From Natrinema salsiterrestre (GTDB lineage Archaea > Halobacteriota > Halobacteria > Halobacteriales > Natrialbaceae), in contig NZ_JAMQOT010000001.1 in assembly GCF_029502005.1 (NCBI RefSeq), forward strand, positions 930,001 through 994,000: DNA of 64,000 nt. The letters run 5' to 3'. The first letter of the stretch is position 1; each line of letters starts with the position of its first letter. The translations under genes were made by a program, and so were the position numbers. Shown here piece after piece: positions 1 through 8,443 of the stretch. The notes beneath the pieces are model-generated. The model was not told the origin of the DNA. It made no database searches and was given only the letters and a program-made list of their open reading frames with translations.

Positions 1-360
1 GAGGCCGAGCTCCTCGTCTCGATCGGCCGCGGGATCGAAGAAGAAGAGAACCTCGACCTGATCCGCGATCTGGCGGACGCGCTGGGCGCGACGCTGTCGT
101 CCTCGCGACCGATCGTCGACAACGGCTGGCTGCCGAAGAACCGGCAGGTCGGCCAGTCCGGGAAGGTCGTGACGCCGGACGTCTACATCGCGATCGGTAT
201 CTCCGGCGCAGTCCAGCACGTCGCCGGCATGAAGGGCTCCGATACGATCGTCGCGATCAACACGGACCCCAACGCGCCGATCATGGACATCGCGGACTAC
301 GCGATCGTCGACGACCTCTTCGATGTCGTGCCGGAACTGATCGAAGAGTTCGAAGGCTAA
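1..360 (+). CDS. etfA: Electron transfer flavoprotein alpha subunit, C-terminal part
   Basis: This is the last 119 codons of a gene that begins before the window. It reads in frame from base 1 to a TAA at 358-360. The sequence matches the FAD-binding C-terminal domain of EtfA/FixB: the GRGI segment at the visible start, the [21 protein letters not shown] block that contacts FAD, and the INTDPNAPI and ADYAIVDD blocks near the end. EtfA pairs with EtfB as the soluble electron carrier between acyl-CoA or other dehydrogenases and the quinone pool. EtfB and the N-terminal domain would lie upstream. A hairpin terminator follows the stop. Confidence 0.93.
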   Translation, partial: EAELLVSIGRGIEEEENLDLIRDLADALGATLSSSRPIVDNGWLPKNRQVGQSGKVVTPDVYIAIGISGAVQHVAGMKGSDTIVAINTDPNAPIMDIADYAIVDDLFDVVPELIEEFEG

Positions 361-372
361 GTAGCGGTACCG

Positions 373-409
373 CGAGCGCCTGTGGCGCTCGTGTTGTGTC
401 TATATTTTT
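373..409 (+). terminator. Hairpin terminator after etfA
   Basis: The perfect 8-bp stem CGAGCGCC/GGCGCTCG (373-380 with 384-391, TGT loop) lies 12 bases after the etfA stop. A T-rich stretch ending in TTTTT follows. Archaeal termination mainly needs the T-tract; the stem adds support. Confidence 0.6.
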
Positions 410-739
410 GCGCCAGCGTGAGAAATCGCCGTCCCTACCGGGATCGCGAATGCCGCTTGGACACGATCGGATCGCTGCCGTCATTCTAATATCTTGACAA
501 ACGATCAGTAAAATCCAAATAGCTTCGAATTAATTATGCGAAGAATGCGAACTGGAACCGATGTGAAACTGACGATGCGTATCGGATTCGGGGGGGAGCG
601 CGGCAGTCGGCGAGTCGTCGTCCGATCCTCACGCGCGACGACGGTCGATGCTGGGGTCTCGCCGGACCGGATCGTGGAACGCGACCGGTCGCGGCCGGAC
701 GATAGCTCCCCGGCAGGCGAACCCGGTTCACGACGGGTG
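410..739. other. Gap with a possible promoter, no convincing gene
   Basis: Between the etfA terminator and the preferred start of the coiled-coil gene. The part up to about 535 is AT-richer and contains TATA-like sequence (taaaatccaaata near 507-519). Bases 536-739 are open in the frame of the downstream gene, but the predicted peptide is Arg/Ser-rich and not acidic like the rest of the protein, so I read it as leader. If the TATA-like sequence is used, the transcript would begin close to base 536 with a leader of about 200 nt, or translation would start at the ATG at 536. Confidence 0.4.
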
Positions 740-2398
740 ATGACCGACGGCGGAACCGTTTCGGACGCCAAAGCGGATCACCGAGTCGGAGACCGGGTCG
801 ACGATCTCGAGGCCGAAATCGCCAGCGCCGAGGAGACGCTCGAATCGCTCGAGGACCGACTCGCCGACCGAGCCAGTCGGGAGTACGTCGACGCCCAGCT
901 GGACGCGCTCACCGCCGTCATCGAGGACGTCGATAGCTCGGTCGAGGACCTCGAAACGGCGCTCGAGGAGACGGGCGACGACGCGGCCGACGTCGACGCG
1001 GCGGCCGTCGACGCCCTCGAGGCCGACGTCGAGGCGCTGTCGGAGGAGTTCGACTGGCTCGAGGAGCAGGTCTCCGAACGGCCGAAACGGGAGGCGGTCG
1101 ACACCCAGCTGAACGCGCTCACGGCCGTGGTCGACACGGTCGACGACTCCGTGCAGGAGCTCGAGACCGAACTCCGATCGCTCTCCGAGACCGTCGAGTC
1201 GATCGAGGCGTCGGAGTCGTCGACGGCCGCCGACCTCGAGCGCGATCTCGAGTCGCTGGCGAGCGATGTCGAATCGCTGTCGGCGGAACTCGAGGCGGTC
1301 GCCGAGACTGCAGTCGACGAGTCGGATCTGCAAGCGGCGACGGAGGGGCTGGCCGACGCGGACCGCCTCCGGGAGCTCGAGGAGGCCGTTCCGATGATCA
1401 CCCAGACGGTCGACAACCTCGAAACGGCGGTTACGGCCCGCCTCGAACGGCTCGACGAATACGGCGGCGGGGCGTCGGACGAGGCCGTCGACGCCCTCGA
1501 GAATCGCGTCCGGACGCGCTTCGAGGAGATCGACGGCGAGCTGTCGACCCTCGACGCGGAGCTCGCGGAGGTTCGCGAGACGGTCCCCGAACTGGAACGG
1601 TCGGTCGAGTCGACGGACGAGACCGTCCGTGCCGTCAGAGGGGAGCTTCGGGAAGAGGTCGGATCGATCCGCGAGGAGTTCGAGGGAGTACGGGAGCGGA
1701 TCGATGCGGTCGAAACTCGGGTCACCGAAGTCCCCGACGACGCCGCGGATGCGGACCGCGTCGAGGGTCTCGCGGAGATGATCGCCGACCTCCGTCAGAG
1801 CCTCGAGACGCTCGAGGAAGACGCCGCCACCGCGGAGTCGGTGACGACGCTGCAGGCGGAGCTGGCTCGGACTCGCCGGCGGCTCGAGGCTATGGAAGGG
1901 ACGGTCGAGGACGTCGAAGCCACCGGCGAAGAGACGGTCGCGGACGTCGAGGAGACGGTCGAGACGCTGGAACCCGCCGTCGCGAAACTCCGGACGGACG
2001 TCGACGCCAATCGAGAACAGCTGGAACGGCTCACGACGACCGTCGAGACGGTCGAGTCGGACACCGAGCTCGAGGCGACCGTCGAGGACGTCGAATCGAC
2101 CGTCGACGAGATCGAGGCGCGGGTCGACGGAATCAACGGGAAGCTCGAGTCGGACCTCAAGACCCTCCACCTGGAGATCGACGACCTCCGGGAGCAGGTT
2201 CGGACGGACGAGGAGAGCCTCCTCAAGCGAATGGTGAAAGACGACGTCTTCGGGCTGGTGACGGTCGCGTTCGTGGCCATCAGTGCGATCGGCGCGTCGA
2301 TGGCGTTCTTCGACGGGCAGCTCGCCTTCGCCGCCGTCTTCGCTGCCATCCCGATCGTGACCGTTCTGGGCGCCCGCGTTCTCTCCCAGCGATCGTGA
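740..2398 (+). CDS. Long acidic coiled-coil protein with C-terminal membrane anchor
   Basis: A 552-aa protein if translation starts at the ATG at 740 (MTDGGTVSDAK...), a typical haloarchaeal N-terminus; an in-frame ATG at 536 would add 68 unconvincing residues. Nearly the whole protein is heptad-like (LEDRLADRA, LEEQVSERP, VESIEASES and so on). Two segments near residues 55-80 and 115-140 repeat each other (AQLDALTAVIEDVDSSVEDLE-like and TQLNALTAVVDTVDDSVQELE-like), so part of the rod arose by internal duplication. The last 60 residues hold two hydrophobic helices (FGLVTVAFVAISAIGASMAFF and LAFAAVFAAIPIVTVLGARVL) that should anchor the rod in the membrane. I do not recognise a named family. 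A scaffold or SMC-like tether is possible but unproven. Confidence 0.8.
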   Translation: MTDGGTVSDAKADHRVGDRVDDLEAEIASAEETLESLEDRLADRASREYVDAQLDALTAVIEDVDSSVEDLETALEETGDDAADVDAAAVDALEADVEALSEEFDWLEEQVSERPKREAVDTQLNALTAVVDTVDDSVQELETELRSLSETVESIEASESSTAADLERDLESLASDVESLSAELEAVAETAVDESDLQAATEGLADADRLRELEEAVPMITQTVDNLETAVTARLERLDEYGGGASDEAVDALENRVRTRFEEIDGELSTLDAELAEVRETVPELERSVESTDETVRAVRGELREEVGSIREEFEGVRERIDAVETRVTEVPDDAADADRVEGLAEMIADLRQSLETLEEDAATAESVTTLQAELARTRRRLEAMEGTVEDVEATGEETVADVEETVETLEPAVAKLRTDVDANREQLERLTTTVETVESDTELEATVEDVESTVDEIEARVDGINGKLESDLKTLHLEIDDLREQVRTDEESLLKRMVKDDVFGLVTVAFVAISAIGASMAFFDGQLAFAAVFAAIPIVTVLGARVLSQRS

Positions 2399-2462
2399 CT
2401 GACTCGAGTGCGAGGACGGTCGATCCGTTACGTACTTTTCGCCCCTCTCCTAAACCCCTGCA

Positions 2463-3305
2463 ATGGAACTGCTGGAGCGCCGGCGGGCGCTGATCGAGGA
2501 GCGTCTCGTCGAGGTCGTCGATGGGGTCGAACCCGAGACGCTCAGCGAGGAGGTTCGCCACGTCGCGCTCTCGGGCGGGAAGCGCGTCCGACCGATGGTA
2601 ACGCTGTTGGCCTGCGAGACGGTCGGCGGCCGGGCCGAGGACGCGGTCGAGTTCGGGGTCGGTATCGAGCTCGTTCACGCAGCGTCGCTGGTCGTCGACG
2701 ACATCATCGATCGCTCGGAGCTGCGACGCGGGACGACCAGCGCCTGGGCCGAGTTCGGTCACGGCCCGGCGATCATCACCAGCGACGGATTGCTCGGCGA
2801 GGCATTCGCCCTCTTTTCGGCCGATCCGAACGCGACCCGCGTCGTCGCCGAGGCGATGGTCGAACTCGGCATCGGCGAAGCGACCGAGCTGTCGGCCGAG
2901 CCCACGAACGAGGAGGAGTACATGACGCTGGCACGCCGCAAGACCGGGGCGCTGTTCCGTGCCGCGGCCGAGCTCGGGGCGATCGCGGCCGAGTCGGACC
3001 CCGTCACCGTCGAGGCGCTGGGCGAGTACGCCGAACGGGTCGGCGTGGCCTTCCAGATCAGGGACGACGTGTTAGACGCCGTCGCCGACCCCGAGGAGCT
3101 CGGTAAACCCACCGGCAACGATGCCGCCCTCGAGCGGCCGTCGGTCGTGCAGGTGACCGATCTCACGCCGGAGGAGGCCAACGCCTCCGCCCGGCAGGAA
3201 GCCGACCGCGCGATCGACGCCTTAGACCGGGTCGACGTCGCGGACCCGGAGGCGAGAGACTACCTGCTCGAGCTGGCGGAGTTCGTCGTCGAGCGCGAGC
3301 GATAG
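2463..3305 (+). CDS. Polyprenyl (geranylgeranyl/farnesyl) diphosphate synthase family protein
   Basis: A 280-aa trans-isoprenyl diphosphate synthase. Both aspartate-rich motifs that bind Mg-diphosphate are present: DDIID near residue 80 (VVDDIIDRSELRRG) and DDVLD near residue 201 (QIRDDVLD). The N-terminal GGKRVRP substrate-binding motif is at about residues 38-44. The family condenses IPP with allylic diphosphates to make precursors for archaeal ether lipids or quinone tails. At 280 aa it is shorter than the usual IdsA (about 340 aa), mainly between the two motifs. Chain length cannot be read from sequence alone. It stands alone, converging on the DUF373 gene 8 bases away. Confidence 0.9.
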   Translation: MELLERRRALIEERLVEVVDGVEPETLSEEVRHVALSGGKRVRPMVTLLACETVGGRAEDAVEFGVGIELVHAASLVVDDIIDRSELRRGTTSAWAEFGHGPAIITSDGLLGEAFALFSADPNATRVVAEAMVELGIGEATELSAEPTNEEEYMTLARRKTGALFRAAAELGAIAAESDPVTVEALGEYAERVGVAFQIRDDVLDAVADPEELGKPTGNDAALERPSVVQVTDLTPEEANASARQEADRAIDALDRVDVADPEARDYLLELAEFVVERER

Positions 3306-3313
3306 GCGGCGGG

Positions 3314-4429
3314 TCAGACCCGTCCGGCCTGTCGCGATCCATCGTCCCGGTCCGTATCCGAAAAGCGCGACTCGGCGACGGCGAAGGTGAGCGTACTCAC
3401 GATCCCGAGCAGCGTCCCCGCCGTCAGCGCCGCAGCGAGATAGGCGATCTCGACGTAATCGAGGAAGAACGCGCTCACCGCGTGGAGGACGATGGCGATC
3501 GACAGCACGTAGAACGGCGCGTTGAGGTACCGCCACTCGAGCGAGCCGGCGATGTACTCGTCGGTGATCTGCCCGAGGCTGGTGGTGAGGCCCGCGGCGG
3601 CGAACCAGTGGATCGAACCGTAGACGAGCGCAGCGAGCATCACGGGCACGTCGAGTTCGACGGCGGTCGTTCGCTGGACCGTCTCGAGCGTCTCGACGCC
3701 GCTGACGCCGCCGAGCACGAACAGGGCTGCGGCGACGACGTACGCGAGTAGCGTCGTTCGACCGGCGTACAGCGACCGGCGGGCCCGTTCGACGGCCTCG
3801 TCCAGTCGATCGCCGAGCCCCAGCCCGCGCGAGATGAGATAGAAGCCGAGCAGCGCCGACGTCGTCCCCAGGACGAATCCGGGCATGTTGAGCACCGACC
3901 CGATCAGCGCGAGCGGATAGATCAACAGGAGGATGCCGAGCGGAATGAGGACCGTCCCTCGGGTCTCGGGGTCGTCCAGCACCTGCTTGATGGTGTAGTA
4001 CATCGACTCGAGGTTCTGGGCCTGTCGGACGACGACCCGCCGGACGCCGTCGATGGGAACGCGCGAGCGGATGATCGGAATGACGGACTCGTCCTGTGCG
4101 CCGTCGGTGACGACGAGCGTCGTGACGTCCTCCGCCGTCGAGAGGCTCGCGAGGACGGTGTCGACCTCGTCGCCGACTTCCCGGTTGGCGCTGACGTCGC
4201 CCTCGTCGTTGCCGGTCACGACGGCGACCTCGACGCTTTCGTCTCGTTCGTCGAGATCGTCGTAGATGTTTAACCCCTGAAAAATGACGTTGACGTCGGA
4301 GTCCTCCGGGTCCGCGGTCGCGAGCGCGACGGCCGCCTCCTCGACGGGATCGCGACCGATGACCGGCGTCGAAAAGCCGGTCTTCCGACCGAGATCGTCG
4401 TCGAGGTCGACACAGAGGACCAGCAGCAT
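3314..4429 (-). CDS. DUF373 family multi-spanning membrane protein
   Basis: A 371-aa protein that matches the archaeal DUF373 family. The N-terminal soluble half (residues 1-150) begins MLLVLCVDLDDDLGRKTG and includes VVTDGAQDESVIPII, a Rossmann-like region typical of the family. The C-terminal half holds about six or seven membrane helices starting near residue 155 (GTVLIPLGILLLIYPLALIG). The function of the family is unknown. It converges with the polyprenyl synthase gene and is 135 bases from the next minus-strand gene upstream. Confidence 0.85.
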   Translation of the reverse strand: MLLVLCVDLDDDLGRKTGFSTPVIGRDPVEEAAVALATADPEDSDVNVIFQGLNIYDDLDERDESVEVAVVTGNDEGDVSANREVGDEVDTVLASLSTAEDVTTLVVTDGAQDESVIPIIRSRVPIDGVRRVVVRQAQNLESMYYTIKQVLDDPETRGTVLIPLGILLLIYPLALIGSVLNMPGFVLGTTSALLGFYLISRGLGLGDRLDEAVERARRSLYAGRTTLLAYVVAAALFVLGGVSGVETLETVQRTTAVELDVPVMLAALVYGSIHWFAAAGLTTSLGQITDEYIAGSLEWRYLNAPFYVLSIAIVLHAVSAFFLDYVEIAYLAAALTAGTLLGIVSTLTFAVAESRFSDTDRDDGSRQAGRV

Positions 4430-4564
4430 CGATCGGACGTTCGAGCGCGGGGTATTTCCATCTTCTGGGGTCGAAAGAATGCGGGCGAAGCCCCGAGTCC
4501 GAGATGGGATATCGAGTCGGCCGGCGACGCGACGGAATCGCCGCGGAAACCGAGGATTGCAGGG

Positions 4565-6496
4565 TTACTCGAGGTCAGTCTCGTCCGCGTCGACGGACAC
4601 GCCGCGGATTTCGAAGCGCGCGCCGCCGTCTCGGCTCTCGCCTGCACTGACCTCCCAGCCGTGGGCCTCGGCGATCTGTTCGACGATCGCCAGCCCGAAG
4701 CCGGTCCCCTCCGGCGACGTCGTGTAGCCGAACTCGAACAGCGACTCCCGGTCGTCGGGCAGTCCCAGGCCCGAATCAGCGACGTAAAACCCCCTCGAGC
4801 GTGTCGGGTCGCCGGTCGATCCCTGCTCCCGGTCGACCGCGCCGATCGTGACGGTCAACGCACCGGTTTCGCCGCCTTCGGCGTCGACGGGGTCTCGCCC
4901 GGCCGGGTCCGAATCGGTCCGTGACTCGGGACCCGTCGAACCGTGTTCGACGGCATTGCGGCACAGGTTCTCGAGCAGTTCCCGGATTCGGGCCTCGTCG
5001 GCGTAGATTCTGACGTCGGTATCGACCTCGAGCCGGGCATCGCCGGTGTCGACGGTCGACCACGCTTCCCGGGCCACCGAGGCGAGCGAGACCCACTCCC
5101 GATCGCCGATCGTCTTCCCCTGACGAGCCAGCCGGAGGAGTCCGTCGACCAGTTCCTCCATCCGCGAGAGCGACCACCGCAGTTCGTCGACGTGTTGGCT
5201 GTCGACCTGCTCGTCGAGCATGTCGAGGTGCCCCTGTGCGACGTTCAGCGGGTTCCGGAGGTCGTGACTGACGAGGCTGGCGAACTCCTCCAAGCGCTCG
5301 TTCTGCCGCTCGAGTTCGTCTCGGTAGTGCTGTTGCTGCGTAATGTCGCGAAGCGCGTGGACCGTCCCGGCGAACTCGCCGTCCTCGAGCGGAAGGAGTT
5401 TGGTGTGAACGTCGTAGATCCGCTCGTCTCCCTCGGCGGACCGAAACTGAATGTTGTACGTCGCCAGCTCGCGGTCGTTGTTCGAGGAGAGGAGCGCCCG
5501 GACGTCGTCGATGTACCGGTCGATCGCCGCCTCCTGATAGTACCCGCGCTCGACGAGTGTCGGAAATTCGAGCCCGAGCAGGTCGTCTCTCTCTTCCTCG
5601 AACTCGGACGCGTACTCCTCGTTCATCCAGACGATAGTGGCGTCAGCGTCGAGCACGAACAGGCCGAAAGGAGCCGTCTCGAGGATCGTTTCGTACTGTG
5701 AGAGCTCGCGTTCGCGCTCCTTGCGCCGGGTAATCTCCCGAACGACGCCGACCGAACCGTCGAGCTCGCCGTCGTCGGTGAGCAGCGGCGTGACGCTCGT
5801 CTCGCAGATCTTCCGGCCACCGTCCTCGACCTCGAACGCGGACTCGAAGCTCGATGCGGTGGTCGGGTCCGACTCGAGCGACTCCCTGAGCGCAGCGGTC
5901 GCACGCTCGAACGTCTCGTCGGTAACGAACCGTTCGATGTTCGATCCGACCAGCCGGTCGCGATCGCGGCCCAGACGGTCGACCAGCGCGTCGTTGACCA
6001 GCGCGATCGAGCCGGTCTCGTCGAGCAGATACATCGGATCGGCGACGTTCTCGACCAGTTTCCGGTACCGTTCGAGGCGACGGTCGGCCGCCGCTCGAGC
6101 GCGTTCCGCGCGACGTTTCTCGACGGCCTGTCTGATCCGGTGTGCCAGTATTTCGTACTGAACCGTCCCGCGTCGCTTCTGTAGGTAGTCCGTGACGCCG
6201 GCCTCGATGGCTTCCCGTGCGATCTCCGAGGGGTCCGTGCCGGTGACCAGGAGAAACGGGATCGCCGGATCGCGGTCTCGAACGACATCGAGGAACTCGA
6301 GTCCGTCCATCTCGGGCATGTCGTAGTCGCTAACGATGCAGTCGATATCGCTGCCGTCCAGAACCGCCAGCCCCTCGCGACCGCTGCCGGCGGTCGTCAC
6401 GTCGAGGCCCTCGTCCGTTCGCTCGAGAACTGTCGCTTCCAGTTCGCAGACGCTCGGGTCGTCGTCGACGCACAGGACGTGAATCCCCGATCCCAT
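4565..6496 (-). CDS. Receiver-PAS-PAS-histidine kinase
   Basis: A 643-aa signalling protein. Order of domains: receiver domain at residues 1-125 with acidic pocket D11-D13 and phospho-acceptor D57 (IVSDYDMPEMDG); two PAS domains at about 145-260 and 270-390; a HisKA domain near 400-460 with the H-box SLVSHDLRNPLN; and an HATPase_c domain to the C-terminus with N-box NLCRNAVEHG, G1 DSGLGLPDD and G2 GTGFGLAI. No membrane segment is seen, so it should be cytoplasmic. This receiver-first layout is common in haloarchaea, where kinases outnumber response regulators. The input signal is unknown. An Asp/Gly-rich insert separates the N-box and G1, a usual haloarchaeal variation. Confidence 0.92.
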   Translation of the reverse strand: MGSGIHVLCVDDDPSVCELEATVLERTDEGLDVTTAGSGREGLAVLDGSDIDCIVSDYDMPEMDGLEFLDVVRDRDPAIPFLLVTGTDPSEIAREAIEAGVTDYLQKRRGTVQYEILAHRIRQAVEKRRAERARAAADRRLERYRKLVENVADPMYLLDETGSIALVNDALVDRLGRDRDRLVGSNIERFVTDETFERATAALRESLESDPTTASSFESAFEVEDGGRKICETSVTPLLTDDGELDGSVGVVREITRRKERERELSQYETILETAPFGLFVLDADATIVWMNEEYASEFEEERDDLLGLEFPTLVERGYYQEAAIDRYIDDVRALLSSNNDRELATYNIQFRSAEGDERIYDVHTKLLPLEDGEFAGTVHALRDITQQQHYRDELERQNERLEEFASLVSHDLRNPLNVAQGHLDMLDEQVDSQHVDELRWSLSRMEELVDGLLRLARQGKTIGDREWVSLASVAREAWSTVDTGDARLEVDTDVRIYADEARIRELLENLCRNAVEHGSTGPESRTDSDPAGRDPVDAEGGETGALTVTIGAVDREQGSTGDPTRSRGFYVADSGLGLPDDRESLFEFGYTTSPEGTGFGLAIVEQIAEAHGWEVSAGESRDGGARFEIRGVSVDADETDLE

Positions 6497-6624
6497 CGGA
6501 TACGCTACGTTCTAACTCCACAGTATAATAATATGTGGCTACGAGTCGGTTGGCAGCGATCGCCACACATGGACCGCGTCAGTTTCGGACTGCTTTTGAG
6601 GCTCCGGTGGGTACGTTCCCTCGA

Positions 6625-7620
6625 ATGATCTCGAAGGGCTGTGAGCAGTGCGCGAAAGGTGGCAAGATGGTGCTGTTCGTCTACGGATACTGCGACCAGC
6701 GCGACTGCTTTTACTGCCCGCTCGGCGAGAACCGCAAGAACGTCACCGACGTCTACGCCAACGAACGGCTCGTCGAGAGCGACGAGGACGTCCTCACCGA
6801 GGCCCACCGGATGGAGGCGCTCGGCACGTCCATCACCGGCGGCGAGCCCCAGGAAGCGCTGGGTCGGACCTGTCACTACCTCGAGCTCCTGAAAGACGAG
6901 TTCGGCGAGGACCACCACACGCACCTCTACACCGGCATCACCGGCGGCCGCGAGAACATGCGCCGCCTCTCCGAGGCCGGTCTCGACGAGATTCGCTTCC
7001 ACCCGCCGTACGAACAGTGGGGCGACCTCCACGGCACCGAGTGGGAGGAGATCCTCCACATCGCCCGCGAGGAAGGACTAACTCCCGCCTTCGAAATCCC
7101 CGGCATCCGCGCCGAGGAGGAGTTCCTCGAGTTCCTCGACGAGGGCGCGGCGGAGTTCTGCAACGTCAACGAGTTCGAGATGAGCGACGGGAACTACCGC
7201 CGGATGCAGGAACAGGGGTACGAACTCAAGGAAGACCACATGAGCGCCGTCGACGGCTCCCGCGAGGAGATCCTCGACGTCATGGGCGACCACGAGAAGG
7301 TCTACTTCTGTACCTCCGTGTTCAAGGACGCGGCCCAGCACCGCCGCCGCCTGAAGCGGATGGCCCGGAACATCCGCCGCGAGTTCGACGACGTCACCGA
7401 CGACGGAACCCTCGTCTACGGCAAGACCCACGCCGATCCCGCGGAGTTCGACGCCCTCGGCGTCCCCGAGGAGTTCTACACCGTCAAGACCGACCACGTC
7501 GAGGTCGCCTGGTGGCTCCTCGAGGAGATGATCGAGGACGGCGACCTCGAGGACGGCGAAATCGTCGAGCAGTACCCGACGTACGACGGCCAAGTCGTCG
7601 AGCGAACGCCGTTAGCGTAA
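6625..7620 (+). CDS. Radical SAM protein (COG2108-like)
   Basis: A 331-aa protein when started at the ATG at 6625 (MISKGCEQCAKGGKMVLFVYG). An upstream in-frame ATG at 6535 overlaps the promoter of the divergent kinase and adds an unlikely peptide. It resembles COG2108 proteins, described as related to pyruvate formate-lyase activating enzymes: a leading CEQC pair, the radical SAM cysteines in YCDQRDCFYCPLG, and SITGGEP for SAM binding. The cluster motif here is CX4CX2C, one residue longer than the usual CX3CX2C; the codons tgc gac cag cgc gac tgc ttt tac tgc were read directly. The substrate is unknown. A nearly identical copy of the last coding codons lies about 125 bases downstream. Confidence 0.88.
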   Translation: MISKGCEQCAKGGKMVLFVYGYCDQRDCFYCPLGENRKNVTDVYANERLVESDEDVLTEAHRMEALGTSITGGEPQEALGRTCHYLELLKDEFGEDHHTHLYTGITGGRENMRRLSEAGLDEIRFHPPYEQWGDLHGTEWEEILHIAREEGLTPAFEIPGIRAEEEFLEFLDEGAAEFCNVNEFEMSDGNYRRMQEQGYELKEDHMSAVDGSREEILDVMGDHEKVYFCTSVFKDAAQHRRRLKRMARNIRREFDDVTDDGTLVYGKTHADPAEFDALGVPEEFYTVKTDHVEVAWWLLEEMIEDGDLEDGEIVEQYPTYDGQVVERTPLA

Positions 7621-7996
7621 GGACCGCGAGCGAACGAAGTGAGTGAGCGGCTTTTTGGTGGAGATTTTTCGAGGAGGGTGAGTAGCGCGAACCCGACGAG
7701 AAAAAGGTCCACGTGGCAGGTCGTCGAGCGGACGCCGCTAGCGTAAGGACCGCGAGCGCTGCGCGGTTCGGAACGAGCGAAGCGAGTGAGAACCGCGAAT
7801 GCGAATAGCGAGGGACGCAGAGCGTCCCTCGGACCATGCGAGCGGGCCGTCGGCCCGCGAGCAGACGGGGAACGAAGTGACCCGTGAGCGAACGGAAGCG
7901 CGGCGCTACGCGTCGCGGGAAGACGAGCGGCCCGCGGCCGCGAGTCAGTGAGTGAGCGGGTTTTTTCGTCGAGATTTTTCGAGGAGGGTGAACGCA
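7621..7996. repeat. Repeat-rich gap: REP-like hairpins and a duplicated gene tail
   Basis: No intact gene here. Visible elements: (1) 7717-7758 repeats 7592-7632, the last codons and stop of the radical SAM gene; (2) a 43-45-base direct repeat (agtgagtgagcgg, T-run, gagatttttcgaggagggtga) at 7639-7681 and 7947-7991; (3) perfect hairpins CGAGGGACGC/GCGTCCCTCG (7809-7831) and GCGGGCC/GGCCCGC (7842-7858); (4) repeated gaacgaag/gagtgag words typical of haloarchaeal intergenic repeats. The T-run near 7652 may also terminate the radical SAM transcript. A related block lies near 25.4-25.5 kb. Confidence 0.6.
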
Positions 7997-8026
7997 GTGA
8001 ACCCGCCGTGTAACGACTGTGGCTCG

Positions 8027-8390
8027 ATGAACCCGTCAGCGACCGAAGCGGCCAGCGATCCCGCGGAAATCGACGAGCGAGGGTCCTGGCAGATCGTCCG
8101 GGACGGCAATCGAGAGATCACCGGACTGTGAGTGTTCGCCACCCTCGTCGGTTCGGTGACGCTGCTCGCGGGTGCGTCGCTACCTGGTACTGTCCGGGAT
8201 AGTCAACGGGAACCTGTCTGTCGGGGGCTGGATCGTCGGGTTCACTCTTCTCTTCGCGGGCGTCCTGGCGACTCCGGTCGTTCGCCGGCGACTCGAGAGC
8301 CGGTTCGAAGTCTACCCCTCCTCGCGGACGGTCCTCGAGCTATACGTGGCGCTCGTCGGCGGCGGTTTTGCGATCGCAACGATCCTCTGA
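8027..8390 (+). pseudogene. Probable broken small membrane protein gene
   Basis: Three pieces look like one gene. Frame 2 from the ATG at 8027 encodes MNPSATEAASDPAEIDERG and on to REITGL, then an in-frame TGA at 8129. The same frame continues with a hydrophobic stretch (VFATLVGSVTLLAGA). A shift is then needed to reach frame 3, where a 72-residue stretch (GTG at 8172 to TGA at 8390) has two membrane segments (WIVGFTLLFAGVLATPVV and LYVALVGGGFAIATIL). Read together this gives a protein of about 120 aa with a soluble N-terminus and three helices. The alternative is that only the 72-aa frame at 8172-8390 is a real gene. Confidence 0.4.
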
Positions 8391-8443
8391 ACCGACGCCG
8401 ACGCCGCAGGAACTGAGAGGGGCAGGAGAACACCGGCCGTCGG

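Noticed and set aside
728-2170. 480-codon minus-strand frame
   Set aside because: Mirror of the coiled-coil gene; repetitive Leu/Asp/Arg peptide with no start context.
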